A stretch of DNA of 64,000 nucleotides. Source: Selaginella moellendorffii. Lineage: Eukaryota; Streptophyta; Lycopodiopsida; Selaginellales; Selaginellaceae. Each line of letters starts with the position of its first letter. The first letter of the stretch is position 1. The stretch covers positions 738,799-802,798 of the forward strand of contig NW_003314334.1 of the NCBI RefSeq assembly GCF_000143415.4. The letters are read 5' to 3'. This document shows positions 43,767 to 55,600 of this stretch, piece after piece. Made by a program: the position numbers and the translations under genes. The notes below the pieces were generated by a model. It was not told the origin of the DNA, ran no database searches, and worked only from the letters and a program-made list of their open reading frames with translations.

Positions 43767-44930
43767 CTAGCTGACTGCCGCTAAACAGTCCCTGAAGAGC
43801 TCCCGACGCAACCAGTCAGGATTATCACTTGCTGTCATTTCAAGACCGGAAGCCAGCCACGAATCTGAAACGAAGCTCCAGAGCAAGAAATTGCAATTTA
43901 AACCTGACGCACCTCCATGCATCGTAGCACAAGTTCTGGAAAGCAGCAACGACGGCAAATAAATCACGAATGGAGCATCCCGGCGTACACCATCCGAGTG
44001 AATAGAAAACGCATCCATTCGAAAAACTTCAGGATGAAAATGTGGAAGTTCTCCTGCAACAAAAGGAAAAAGAGAAGAAATTAATCCTGATGTCCAGGGC
44101 GAAAAGTAAACCTTCAATGACAAAAATCCACCATCACTTGTTACAAGTGATTCAATGCCTTCCCCTTCAAGAGCCGCACATTTGAGCTCTATATCCAGTA
44201 ACATATTGCTCTGAGGATTGACAGCCACATTCACCTGTTTCACTCAAGTCGTAAGGTTACAAAAAACGCCAGATAGAAGTTCTCTTTACCGTTAAGTTGC
44301 GTTGAATGGAAGCCAGCTCTCCCGAGCAAAAATGCAATGCGCTGTTCGGAGCAGTGCAAACTGTAGGATCTGGAGCAAATCAAGGATCCGATGATCTCCA
44401 AAAAACGACAGTGGAAAATAGTTCCACGGATTGGAAGGCTTCATCGTTGGTGAGAAGCCACTTTCATTCGCTACCTGAAAACGAAAATGTGAAAACAAAA
44501 TAGGAAGAAGCAAAATAAGATAGCTTACTGTGAAGAAAAGCAGTAGCTGTGTCAAGAGCTTGTTTTGCAGTAGCAAAGGACCTTGCTCTTTCTTCAGGTG
44601 AAATGCAGTTCTCAATTGTTGATAGCCAGCTTCGATAATGTGCGTCACAAGAAAAGTATTCTTGCTGAAAAAACGAAGTCCCGGGAAAAAAAAATACAAA
44701 AAACAAAAACAGGCAGCAACGTTCTTTTTTTTAATGGCTCTGCTTTCTCCTTCCGAAATCTCAACACTGCACCATAGCGGCGTTAGCGAGATCTCTCGGA
44801 AAACCAAACGCTGTTGGAATTCTGCCATACAACGGGAGGCTGCCGCAGCTCCATCATATCCACGTAAAGATCTGAGAGGGATGAGGGCCAACGAGCTCTT
44901 CCTTGTGTTGCGTGAATACAAACCTCACGT
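43767..44930 (-). CDS. unrecognised multi-exon gene, D2 copy
   Basis: Counterpart of 14446-15610, with the same exons and introns. In this copy the exon before SGFSPTM is seen as a longer frame (ARSFATAKQALDTATAFLHS). The poly-T tract is shorter and interrupted, and EYFSCDAHYRSW replaces EYVSCDAHYRSW. The 3' end ELFRDCLAAVS with its stop is at 43767. Amino-acid changes between the copies are few and conservative. That fits either a functional gene pair or a very recent duplication. The 5' end is uncertain and no domain is recognised. Confidence 0.45.
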
Positions 44931-45480
44931 ACCTAAAAGAATAACATAAACAATAAGTGGAAGTGAAATCGATCATACGTGCTCAGGATTCAATCTCCAG
45001 CCAATTCAAGCCTGTCCCCGTATTGTCCTTCAATCCTTCCGCAGAACCAGATGTGCGGCGAAACGAATCATTTGAGGATGCCTGTGTGGCCTGAGAGAAA
45101 CTCAGCTTAACGCACAATGATCAAAGCCTACGTACTTGACGTTAGAATTGTCGTCTACATTTCCAATACCGGTGCTATATCAGAGACCACGAGGTGCATC
45201 TGTCCAACACAACAGCTGCGTCTCACAACCAGATTCCCAAGTCACGATGAAACAAAATGTGTACCCAGAGTAGAGCTTTTGAAACAAGTTGATAAAATCA
45301 CAAGGCAACAGGCTCGGCACAAGTGGAAGATAAATCGATCGCGCTTAAAAGATGGCGGTGAGAAAGCTCTCCATGACCTTACAAGAGCGAACACGTTGGC
45401 TTTTTTTCAGATTAGAATCACAGCACAATACCTCGCAGTTGGCGTCAACACATGTGTTTTACATTGCAGCAAAAACGGGA
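44931..45480. other. non-genic stretch, D2 counterpart of 15611-16155
   Basis: Same content as in D1. The plus-strand frame starting at 45117 is kept open in both copies, but it lies antisense to the truncated gene and has no recognisable motif. Confidence 0.4.
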
Positions 45481-47036
45481 CTCTCGTATCTCCCCCCCTT
45501 CACTTGACGCTATTTTCTGGAACACCTTGTTTGGAAACACAAACACAAGTTCAAGCCCATACCTCGGAAGCACAAAAGCAAGCCCACTTCCATATCCTCC
45601 TTCCTCCATCAAGCCCTGTAGCGTCTAAAGGAATGAGCAGTCATGCAGCCAGCTCTCCACGCCTGATAGTGCAAGATAGCTGTGTCATTAATTCAAGAAA
45701 ATAAGAAACTGGTTTTTGCTCGAGAATCACCAGGAGCTTGGATTTGAGCAGCGCGAGTGCTTTATCTTGTTTTGAAGTTGGCTTCTCTACTCTAGTATCA
45801 CAAGAAAAACAAAGAAAGTTTTAGAACACTGCTTGCTGAAGAAATTCTAGAAACATTTGTTTCATGTACCTGAGCAACGAAGAGTAATCCCTGTTGGACA
45901 CAGGTCCTGCGCTTCTGCGTTTCTTCCAGCTCGGATGAGATTCCGCACATCTCTAAAAGATTATGTTCCAGTTTCTGCGACAAATACGATACACGTAAGA
46001 AGACCCGTAAGAGCGTAGTACCTGATCTTCGGGATGCAACCTGGAGTTGGAGCATCAAGATCCAAATGTCGAACATAGTGAGTTCCGATATTTTTTTTGA
46101 TAGCCCGTGTTATCGCACGAGCCTAGCTTCTGAGGGTATAGGCCCGCCTTCCTGTAGCGATAACATTTGTAGACACGAATATACTCCATGCAAGAGTTTT
46201 ACCTTTTTTTCTAAATCCAATTCCTTGGACGCCAAACTCTCGAGACAAGACAAAGACAAGTCTGATCGTTTCCTGTAAACCCGGACTGCGCTTTCAAAAA
46301 ACAATAAAGTCAGTCCCACTGAAACGTAATAAGCGATGCTACCTTTTCCATACAAATGCCAATGAAAAACCCATGATGAAGACTCGGAAGTTTGCAATTG
46401 AGCCTTCTGACGTAGCCCTGTCTTTTACAGCTCGATGGCTGCCTCGTCTCTGTAAAGAAAAAGCCGCTAAACTTCCAGTCGTCCTCAACAAATCGTTTCA
46501 TTTCCGCTAGATCCCGGCCAAACTCGCTCAAGAGCTCGGGCAGAGACGTGATGCCTGTCAAAGAAAAACATAAGCCGAGTTGTATGGCTTGAGAAACAAA
46601 AGTGGTAAACCGGGTTACACCAGAAGCAAAGCGCTCAAATGAATCTTATCTGGTTCCTAGAGACCAGATACGGGTGAAAAGAGAGAACTTAGCACCAAAA
46701 ACCGAAACCACACCTCTTTGATTCGTGGAGCAGCAAATGGGGACTCTTGGGCTCTTCAGGAAAGCTAGGAATCTTTGGCTCGGGACGCATTTCACCAGCA
46801 TTCTCACAGGAAGAAGAGAGAACGAGAAAAACATACCTGTATCGCCGGCAATGCCACCAAAAACCCTCTTTACAAGTAAAAATCTCATGGTTTTGAGCGT
46901 CTGGTTAGTTAAGCCAGTAAGAGCGCGTCTGGTTAGGCTAACAAGAGCTGTTAGCGGCCGGATCGGAATGTCCACGATCCACCGGCTGGTGCCGGTTCAA
47001 ACGCAAAATCTCACTTACAGAAGGCTCTTCAAATAA
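45481..47036 (-). pseudogene. USP-ended gene, truncated D2 copy
   Basis: Counterpart of 16156-17771, with the same 3' truncation and the same 7-base deletion in the GDEAAEKHR exon. Its 5' end near 46980-47036 diverges from D1 after TCGGAATGTCCACGATCC, where the IR2-arm insertion begins. Confidence 0.6.
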
Positions 47037-47450
47037 CTTAATACTTATTCAATGTTTCACTATTTTACTGTTATTTTCCAAAAACCCAGAAAATATACTT
47101 GACCTGTTTGATAATATTATTGTTTTAGATTGCCCTTCAAACGTATTCAAACGTTTTTGCTGCTCAGTGTGGCAATGTAAACCACATGTGTTGACGCCAA
47201 CTGCGAGGTATTGTGCTGTGATTCTAATCTGAAAAAAACCAACGTGTTCGCTCTTGTAAGGTCATCTTTTAAGCGCGATCGATTCATCTTCCACTTCTGC
47301 CGAGGACGCTTGTCAAGTCTTTGATGTTTTTCTGGCTCCATGTATGCCAATGCTCTTAGGCAAGTCCGAGCTGAGAGCTAGCAAGACAAACAAGAATAAG
47401 AGAACAATTAACTTGTCTCCACTCGCAAGTAAATTTCAAAGCAATTGATC
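47037..47450. other. junction zone of the IR2-arm insertion
   Basis: Contains a reversed copy of the 16020-16150 segment (GCAATGTAAACCACATGTG to AAGCGCGATCGATTCATC), followed by a piece shared with 11660-11690 (GACGCTTGTCAAGTCTTTGA), in scrambled order. No gene. Confidence 0.5.
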
Positions 47451-47834
47451 CAGCAAATATGGATGTCCGGTGTCTGGATTATCAACAAAGACACAAGAAA
47501 GTTATAAGAGTTTCTAGCAATAATTCTTTTACCTGCACTAACATCTATCAAATGGTGACTGGAGGATGCATCCATCCTCTAGCATTTCCTGGTAGCGTCA
47601 ACCAGTGACCTGCAAAGATGGCTCACCACCTCTAACGTTTATGCCTTTACTCTTTGAGGAAGTACAAAGCAGTACCTGGCTCGCTCACATTGATTCCAAC
47701 ACCATTGACTTCTTTTACCTCGTACTGACAAGTGCCTCATGGAACACAATAAGCTCGAGGTGAATCCATGAGACTGTCCGAGTGTAACTTTCGGTTCAAA
47801 GCGAATAGCTCTCAGCCTCATCATCCACATCCTT
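47450..47834 (-). pseudogene. relic of the GLQD-family gene, reversed
   Basis: Reverse complement of 11058-11560 and 40381-40900, keeping LRAIRFEPKVTLGQSHGFTS. It is the outer end of the right IR2 region and directly abuts the leader of the orphan gene at 47875, as in the left arm. Confidence 0.55.
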
Positions 47835-47874
47835 TTCTTGTTATTTATAGGATTACATATTAGGGCTTGATAGT

Positions 47875-48731
47875 ATGGAGATTACTAGTACGAGTGTTCC
47901 ATTGTGGTGGTTCTTCTTACCTGTTTCAATTATTATGACTTGGGCAATTAGTTTTTATGTTTTCACCATCTATATCACATTTTATCCTCCAAAGTGGAAT
48001 TGCCCAAATGGTGTTCTTTATTGTCAAAGAGACTGCAATGCACTAAGCCCTAGCTACCATTGGGGCTTTACATCATATTACGTGGCCTATGCAAAAATTG
48101 GGCCAAAATACTCTGCCATAAGATATTGGCAACTTGTTTGCTTCACTCGTCATGTATATATATTTCTATCAGTAGGCTATATTATTGGAGGTAATATTAG
48201 AACAGTTGTATAAAATACTATTGCTAAACTGATTTTACAGTTATTATTGGAATCGTTACTCTCTTCCACTACAGGTGCTCTATGCTGGTTAGTATTTTTA
48301 TTGGAGCAGCTAGTGCATTAGCCAGCACATATGTCTCAAATCGCTCCTGGTTTATTATTTGGCAAGTTTTGTCTGCAATAGCACATTCTTGTGCAGGAAC
48401 ATCAGCTGTAATGAGATGGTTCATGGAAACACCCTGTTTTATTAGTTGGAAAAGATGGCTTTTTCCAAATCATGGATTTGCCGACTGTCAGAGGGAAGAT
48501 GACAACGTTATATGTGAAGTAATTGGTACATATCCTATAGGTTCTCTTTGTGTGCCAAGTTGCATACCTATCACTTTTGTGTGTAGACATTTATATCCAG
48601 ACTGGAGGTGGGGAAATAGGATGGTGTGTGTCATGGACTCTATTGTTGTTGTGGTGTTAGTGGGGGAAATGTTAGGACGAGTTTTGATGAACAAAAGAAA
48701 CAGTGGGAGAGTAGCAAATGTTTCCAATTAA
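47875..48731 (+). CDS. orphan multi-pass membrane protein, two exons, intact copy 3
   Basis: Exon 1 is 47875-48190, the intron 48191-48240 (50 bp) and exon 2 48241-48731, giving about 268 residues. It is almost identical to the copy at 10137-10993, its mirror image in IR2: differences are limited to a few residues such as FADCQRED for FADCLRED and FVCRHLYP for FVCKHLYP. The Cys loop CPNGVLYCQRDC and the WRWGNRM motif are intact. Strong amino-acid conservation together with silent changes would indicate selection, but the number of differences is too small to judge by eye. Function unknown. Confidence 0.75.
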
Positions 48732-48883
48732 GTGTGTAATATTAAAGTGATCAAGAGAACTTTGGGATGGTTGAAACTAGAATTCATGTGCTGCCACAGA
48801 TAATGCGAGTATTCAGAGAGTGTGGGTTTTTTAATATATAGCAGCATAGACTTCTGTGGTGACATTACGACTTTGCCAGTCAT

Positions 48884-48886
<3 letters not shown>

Positions 48887-48920
<34 letters not shown>
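48887..48920. repeat. (AG)n microsatellite, 34 bp
   Basis: Counterpart of the 69 bp TC tract at 9911-9979 in the other IR2 arm, about half as long. Confidence 0.95.
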
Positions 48921-48925
<5 letters not shown>

Positions 48926-48939
48926 TACCTCGGAATATC

Positions 48940-49270
48940 AACTTAGACTGTTTCATTATGCTAATGCGTTTTTCCAATTATTATTAGAGTTATTATTACT
49001 CTCTTACACTGTTTGCTGGTTAGTATTTTTATTGGAGTACATTAGCAAGCATATATGTCTCAAATATGGTTTATCATTTTGTCTGCAACAGCACATTCTT
49101 GTGAAGGAAGATCAGCCATAATGAGGTTGTTCATAGAAGCACCTTGTTTTCTTTTCCAAATCATAGGTTTGCAGGTGCCCAGGGGATGATCACAACAATA
49201 TATGTGAAGTGATTGGTGGATATGCTATGGTTTCTTTATGCGAGCCAGGTTGCATACCTTGTGTAGACGT
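48940..49270 (+). pseudogene. orphan membrane-protein exon 2 relic
   Basis: Mirror of 9480-9895. ATTATTAGAGTTATTATTAC, GCTGGTTAGTATTTTTATTG and GCACATTCTTGTGAAGGAAG correspond to exon 2 of the intact gene. Frame-breaking deletions are present. Confidence 0.65.
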
Positions 49271-49359
49271 CTAGGATGGTCTGCGTTGTGTGGTGTTAAT
49301 GAACAAAAGATATATTGCAATCCACAATGTTCCCGATCCTCTTCTTTAATTCACACTTA

Positions 49360-51427
49360 CTGTTGAAGTGTCGCTTTGAGGATCCAAAAACACAGAATTT
49401 TGGTCCTGAACAAGCGAATCGATTTGCTTTCTGAAGGTAAACTTAAGAAAGTGCCGACTGAAGAACGCACCGCTTATAGGTCCCTCAAAAGAAAAAGAGA
49501 AAAAAGGCATTTGAAACACATAAAATCTTACGGCTGTGGAAGCTTGACAGGGCACAGGGCATTCAGCATGCTGTGCAGCATAGTCACTCACGCTTCCCAG
49601 GAACGTCCTGTCCAAATCCACGGTTTGAGGAATGCAAACTAGAGCTTTTTGGCGAACCTTTTCACCATTCCAATGCCTCGGCTTCCCAGTATTAACATTG
49701 TTGGAGGCCACTCGTTGACAGCTTCTAGCAGCTTTTCTTGGGCATCCCCTTTCTTGGATACAATCAGTTTTGTAGAAAAAGAAATCATGAGCTAGTCAAA
49801 AGTTTATCACAAAGTACCTTAACGGGACTCACTCGACGCTATTTTCTGGAACACCTTGTTTGGAAACACAAACACAAGTTCAAGTCCATACCTCGGAAGC
49901 ACAAAAGCAAGCCCACTTCCATATCCTCCTTCCTCCATCAAGCTCTGTAGCGTCTAAAGCGCGCTCGTTGAATGAGCAGTCATGCAGCCAGCTCTCCACG
50001 CCTGATAATGAAAGATAGCTGTGTCATTAATTCAAGAAAATAAGCAACTGGGTTTTGCTCGGGAATCACCAGGAGCTTGGATTTGAGCAGTGCGAGTGCT
50101 TTATCTTGTTTTGAAGTTGGCTTCTCTCCTCTAGTATCACAAGAAAAACGAAAAAAGTTTTAGAACACTGCTTGCTTAAGATGTCTAGAAACATTTGTTT
50201 CATGTAGCTGAGCAACGAAGAGCAATCCCTGTTGGACACAGGTCCTGCGCCTCTGCGTTTCTTCCAGCTCGGATGAGATTCCGCACATCTCTCAAAGATT
50301 ATGTTCCAGTTTCTGCGATAAATACGATACACGTAAGAAGAGGACCCCGTAAGAGCGTAGTACCTGATCTTCGGGATGCAACCTGGAGTTGGAGCATCAG
50401 GATCCAAATGTCGAACATAGTGAGTTCCGATATTTTTTTGATAGCCCGTGTTATCCCACGAGCCTAGCTTCTGAGTGTATAGGCCCGCCTTCCTGTAGCG
50501 ATAACATTTGTAAACACGAATATACTCCATGCAAGAGTTTTACCTTCTTTTCTAAATTCAATTCCTTTAGACGCCAGACTCTCGAGACAAGACAAAGACA
50601 AGTGTAAACCCGGACTGCGCTTTCAAAAAACAATAAAGTCAGTCCCGTTGAAACGTAATAAGCGATGCTACCTTTTCCATACAAATGCCAATGAAGAACC
50701 CATGGTGAAGACTCGGAAGTTTGCAATTGAGCCTTCTGATGGAGCCCTGTCTTTTACAGCTCGATGCTTCTCAGCTGCCTCGTCTCCGTAAAGAAAAAGC
50801 CGCTCAACTTCCAGTCGTCCTCAACAAATCGTTTCACCTGACTGCCTCCGCTAGATCCCGGCCAAACTCGCTCAAGGGCTTGGGCAGAGACGTGAAGCCT
50901 GTCAAAGAAAAACGTAAGTTGAGTTGTATAGCTTGAGAAACAAAAGTGGTAAACCGGGTTACACCAGAAGCAAAGCGCTCAAATGAATCTTATCTGGTTC
51001 CTAGAGACCAGATACGGGTGAAAAGAGAGAACTTAGCACCAAAAACCAAAACCACACCTCTTTGATTCGTGGAGCAGCAAATGGGGACTCTTGGGCTCTT
51101 CAGGAAAGCTAGGAATCTTTGGCTCGGGACGCATTTCACCAGCATTCTCACAGGAAGAAGAGAGAACGAGAAAAACATACCTGTATCGCCGGCAATGCCA
51201 CCAAAAACCCTCTTTACAAGTAAAAATCTCATGGTTTTGAGCGTCTGGTTAGTTAAGCCAGTAAGAGCGCGTCTGGTTAGGCTAACAAGAGCTGTTAGCG
51301 GCCGGATCGGAATGTCCACCTCCAACTTTACGATCCACTGCCGTTCAAACGCACTTCCACAAATCAAATAATTAATAAGTTCCGCTATTTTACTGTTATT
51401 TTCCAAAATACGTTTGAAGGGCAACAA
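49360..51427 (-). pseudogene. USP-ended gene, most complete copy
   Basis: From 51427 the minus strand gives the early exon MRFLLVKRVFGGIAGDTG, then MLVKCVPSQRFLAFLKSP. After introns come GDEAAEKHRAVKDRAPSEGS, YIRVYKCYRYRKAGLY or its spliced alternative, THYVRHLDPDAPTPGCIPKI, NWNIIFERCAESHPSWKKRR, KPTSKQDKALALLKSK-type sequence and ESWLHDCSFNERALDATELD. The USP half domain is LILGSRGIGMVKR, spliced over a clean 50 bp intron to TFLGSVSDYAAQHAECPV. A two-base deletion then turns LIVK into a different frame. Premature stops seen in copy 1 are absent here. USP domains bind ATP or act in stress responses; here only the second half is recognisable. Nearly intact, but probably non-functional. Confidence 0.6.
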
Positions 51428-51699
51428 TAAATAATTTATATAATCAAACAGGGCAAAACCACTTTTCTGGGCTTATAAGCTAAATCAAACTTTTTTCTTG
51501 GGATTGGAACTCGGAGCAAGATGCTTGCTATTAGAATTACTTTAGAAGCTCTTGTCTATACACTTATCTACATGTAAGCAGCTATAAAATTACAATTAAC
51601 TGGAATTGTCACTAGAAATAATCAAGTTTATAAATCTACGCATAAATTATAAATCTATAATATCAATTTTTCATAACTTAGACTGTTTTATTATTTGTA

Positions 51700-52110
51700 T
51701 AGAAATTACTAATGTGTTTTCCAATTATTATTGGAGTTATTAACTCTAGGTGCTGTATGCTGGTTAGTAGAATAGTTAGTACATTAGCAAGCATATACAT
51801 CTCAAATCACTCATGGTTTATCATTTTGTTTACAACAGCACATTCTTGTGAAGGAAGATCATCTATAATGAGGTGGTTCATAAAAGCACTTTGTTTTCTT
51901 GGCTACCAACGATGGCTTTTTCCAAATCATGGGTTTTCAGGCGACAATATATATGTATAAGGTGATTGGTGGGCGTTCTCGCGCAGCACAGCCTGATCGG
52001 AGAGGCGCAAGAGATTTACGAGAGCATGCCCGAGTGTGATCTCATGGATATCCTATGATTTCTTTATGCAAGCTAGGTTGCATATTTTTTGTAGACGATG
52101 CCACAATAGC
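51700..52110 (+). pseudogene. orphan membrane-protein exon 2 relic
   Basis: Reads IIIGVINSRCCMLVSRIVST, IYISNHSWFIILF, RSSIMRWFIKALCFLGYQRW and FPNHGF, then a stop after NIYV. An unrelated insert of about 70 bp (51974-52044, GCGTTCTCGCGCAGCACAGC...) splits it before GATATCCTATGATTTC. Confidence 0.7.
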
Positions 52111-52366
52111 CATATGGACGTGGGAACAGAGGGGGAGAGTACGGAGGATATATTACTGTCTTTATCTCTCTGCAGTCCTTCCTCACCGTTCTCACGCTCA
52201 CATCTCCCCATCCCATGCTCGCGAGTAGCTCGGATTCTTGCAAACTAAGCCAAGTATGTTGAGTTAAATAGACATTTATTCCTTCTTTATGCTTGTGCAG
52301 TAAAATACAGATGTGAAGTCTAATTTAGTAACACTTAACAAAAAACAATATCAAAGTTGATCTTTT
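52111..52366. repeat. segment inverted relative to D1 (18216-18474)
   Basis: The segment carries an LTR-like piece on the plus strand followed by the ACTAAGCCAAGTATGTTGAG block in reverse. In D1 the same content lies in the opposite direction between the same outer flanks (GATGCCACAAT on the left, GATGCAGTTTTAAAAGC on the right). Confidence 0.75.
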
Positions 52367-52609
52367 GCGATGCAGTTTTAAAAGCATCTTTTTTTTTTCT
52401 TCCTTGTTTTTCTTGAGGACCGAGCTAATAGTGTTTTGAAAACCTCGATCAGTTTTTGTTCCTCATTCGTTTGCTTTCCTTCATGCAGACGTTCCAAAGT
52501 TCTCACAATCGATCTTCAACACAAACCCATGGTAAATGTCGATGTTAAAGGGAAATCCATCTTTAGGTAGCTGTTTGTGAACTTGAACACGTATGGACAG
52601 GGGAACAGA

Positions 52610-55600
52610 GGGAAAGAGTACGGAGGATATATTACTATCTTTCTCATCTTATCTCTCTGCAGTCCTTTCCTCACCGCTCTCACGCTCACATATCCCCATC
52701 TCATGCTCGGCGAGTAGCTGGAGCTTTCCCTCGGATCTCTTTTCCCTATCCCTTGCTCGATAACAGTGGTATCGTAGCCACTTCGTCTGGGACACACGCT
52801 CGAGCGTCGTGAAGGAGACCAGTCGTTGGAGGTCGGCTATCAGGTAAAGCGGCCGGAATGTTTCGTTTCGCTTTCACAGTTTTTGGTGACCGATCTTCTC
52901 TGGACTGGTCGTGGATAAAGGGAGGGAGGGGATTTGTTCTTCCTGGGCAATGGCGGCACCATAGAGGCGGCCGAAGGCGGCGATTTCAGGGGATTTACCA
53001 AGGTTTAGTCTTGATGTTTTCGCAGCACAAGAGAAGATGATAAGGTGCCTATCCGATCGGCAGGAAGATCTAGACGACAGCTTGCGGGTCTTAGGAGCTG
53101 CAGTGACCAGGCCGATGGGGGACTCCGGAAAGAGGAGGGAGTTAGGCGCCGACCTTTCGAGTTCCAAGTACCACCATTCAGCGGGAGCACGGTAGGGGAG
53201 TAAGCCTTCGCTTTTGGGACAACAGCTTCAGAGTTTCCTATGGGAGCAGTTCTCCAACAGGTCGACGGTCAGCGAGCCGATACAAAGTATCGTTTAGCAC
53301 CCATGCAGACTCAGGGATTCTTCACAGCGGCGCCAGCTTTCAGCGGGATAAGGGCCGGTTCAAGAGCGGGAGTTTCCGTGTAATGGTCCTTTCCGGAGAG
53401 GCAGAGTGGGCAGGACAACGTGGGGCGGGTGGGGGAATCCATTCCAATCCACGAGAACTAGTAGGGAGTCTGGACCCTCTCGGGCTGGGTGGAGTGCGTG
53501 GGACTCATGGCTGCGCAAGTTGAAGAGGTGGTTTCTATACCGTGGTCATCGCGATTCGCACAAGGTAGCCGGCTCTCCACTTGAAAGCCTGGCCTCCGAG
53601 TCCCTTCTCTCTCGAGACTGTAAAACCAGGCTTCCAAGTTGGGAGGAGTTCAAGCAAAGGATTCGGGAGCATTTTATCATCACGTCCGTGGGAGAGCTTC
53701 CCTTCAACAAACTCTGCGGAATGGTGTACAGATTTAAGTCCCAGACGCCCAGGAATTCAACGAGACGTGGCTTAAGGCGAGATACGAGGTGACCAACATC
53801 CCGGAGGATGCTTTGATGCAACGTTATGGCAACCGAAATAGCTCAGCTATCTCCTCGCTCGGTCCAGCAAGCGATGGGATTAGCATTAAACACGGATCTC
53901 AAGTTCCACGAGTGGGAAGCTCGTCTTTCCGGCCGATGGAGGCAAGGGCCACCAAAGGAGACAACGAGGGCCGGAGCCACCCAGAGTGGTATGCCAACTC
54001 CCGATCAGCGGAAGCAATGCAAGTAAAGGGAAGCGATGACCTCAAGCTTGGGAAATGTTCATTGGGAAGTTTGCAAGGCTCCGTGCACTTGGGAGAATGC
54101 AAAAGACAAGGATATCTTAGTCCTGTAGACGGATGTACCACATTGGCCTCAGAAGCAGCGAGAAGAGGCGGACGCGGGGCTTGAGGGAGAACTTTCTGTG
54201 GCGAAGGCATGCATCTCCTATCCGGCCTTTATGGGAAAAGCTGCGGGTACTTGTTTCGGAGTCAAAGGAACGATTAGCAGGAAGCATTCGCATTAATTGA
54301 CTCGTGAGTGCCACCGTCAACCAACATTCTCTATCTAAGCTGCAGCTCGCAGCGCGTCCACAGAAGACTCCTCTAGAGGTGGAGATAGCGGACGAGGGAG
54401 TCATCGAGGCGTCTGCCCGGGTCTCATGCTCGATGCTCATTGGTGGTCACCAAGTGAAAGGAGAGTTCTTCATCCTGGGCATCAAAACACTTCGCCTCTT
54501 TTGGGGACATTCTCGTCAACTTTGATGAGCATCGTCTCTCCTTCAATCACCAGGGGAGGAAGATCGTCTGGAGGGGGGAGTGGACATTGGAAAGAAGACA
54601 CGGGCAACCGCTGGACAATGCCGGGGGTTGATCGCGAGAGGAGGATGTCCCATGGCGTATGATTCAGAAACAGGGATTCTTCTTCCAATGGATGGGAACC
54701 CGAAGAGATCCTTTCGAAACGACATCTTCAGCTTTCTCAGGCCTAGCTGCAAGGTCCAACCATGTACCAAGTTCCGACTTCTCCAGTCACAGGGGAGGGG
54801 AACCAGAGAGAACCAGGTCGTTGGAGGAAGCAGTACACCACGGAAGCCATTCGTGAGGTGGCAAGGAAGTATTCAAGGGTCTTCCTCAACCGAGTTTGTG
54901 CTCATGAAGCAATCACGCACAAGATCCAACTCGAGAAAGGGATCGTCACGACTGTTCATTCAGCTGAGCCATGTAGAGCGAGGTGGATAAGATGATCAAG
55001 GAGCTCATGGACAATCTCTTAAAGAGGACAGTTTCAGTCCTTACACGGCACCAATAATCTTGGTGCTAAAACGTGACGGCTCGTGGAGACTGTGCGTTGA
55101 TTACAGACAGCTCAACAACGTCACTCCCCATCCCAACTTAATTGATGGACTCGGTGAAGCAGCTATTTCTCCGAGCTAGATTTGCGATCTGCATATTATA
55201 AAATATCCATGGCAGAGAAGGACAGGATGAAGACAGCATTTCAGACTCACAGAGGGGTTTTACCAGTTTAAGGTGAGGGCTCACCATCCTTTTCAGTCTC
55301 TCATGAACAAGATCGGTCATTGTATTTTTCGACGACATCCTCGTCTACAGTCGATCCTGGGAAGAACACCTTACACACATCGACGAGGTTTTGCAAGTGC
55401 TAGAGGATCATGCGCTGATCGTCAAACTCTCAAAATGCTGCTTTGCCAAGCAAGAAGAGAAGTACTTAGGCTTCCGGATAACAAAAATGGAGGCGATGAG
55501 TGGTCTCTCACCACCATGAAGTAGCTCCATGTATTTCTCAGGCTCTGCAACTACCTCTGGAAGTCTGTGGAGCACTATGCTTCCGTTGCGTCGCCTCTGA

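Larger units (their letters stand above)
47834..51945. repeat. right arm of ~4 kb inverted repeat (IR2)
   Basis: Reverse complement of 6645-11040, containing in order an orphan gene, a GA tract, an exon 2 relic, a USP-ended gene and an exon 2 relic. The truncated tRNA and some other indels distinguish the arms. Confidence 0.8.
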
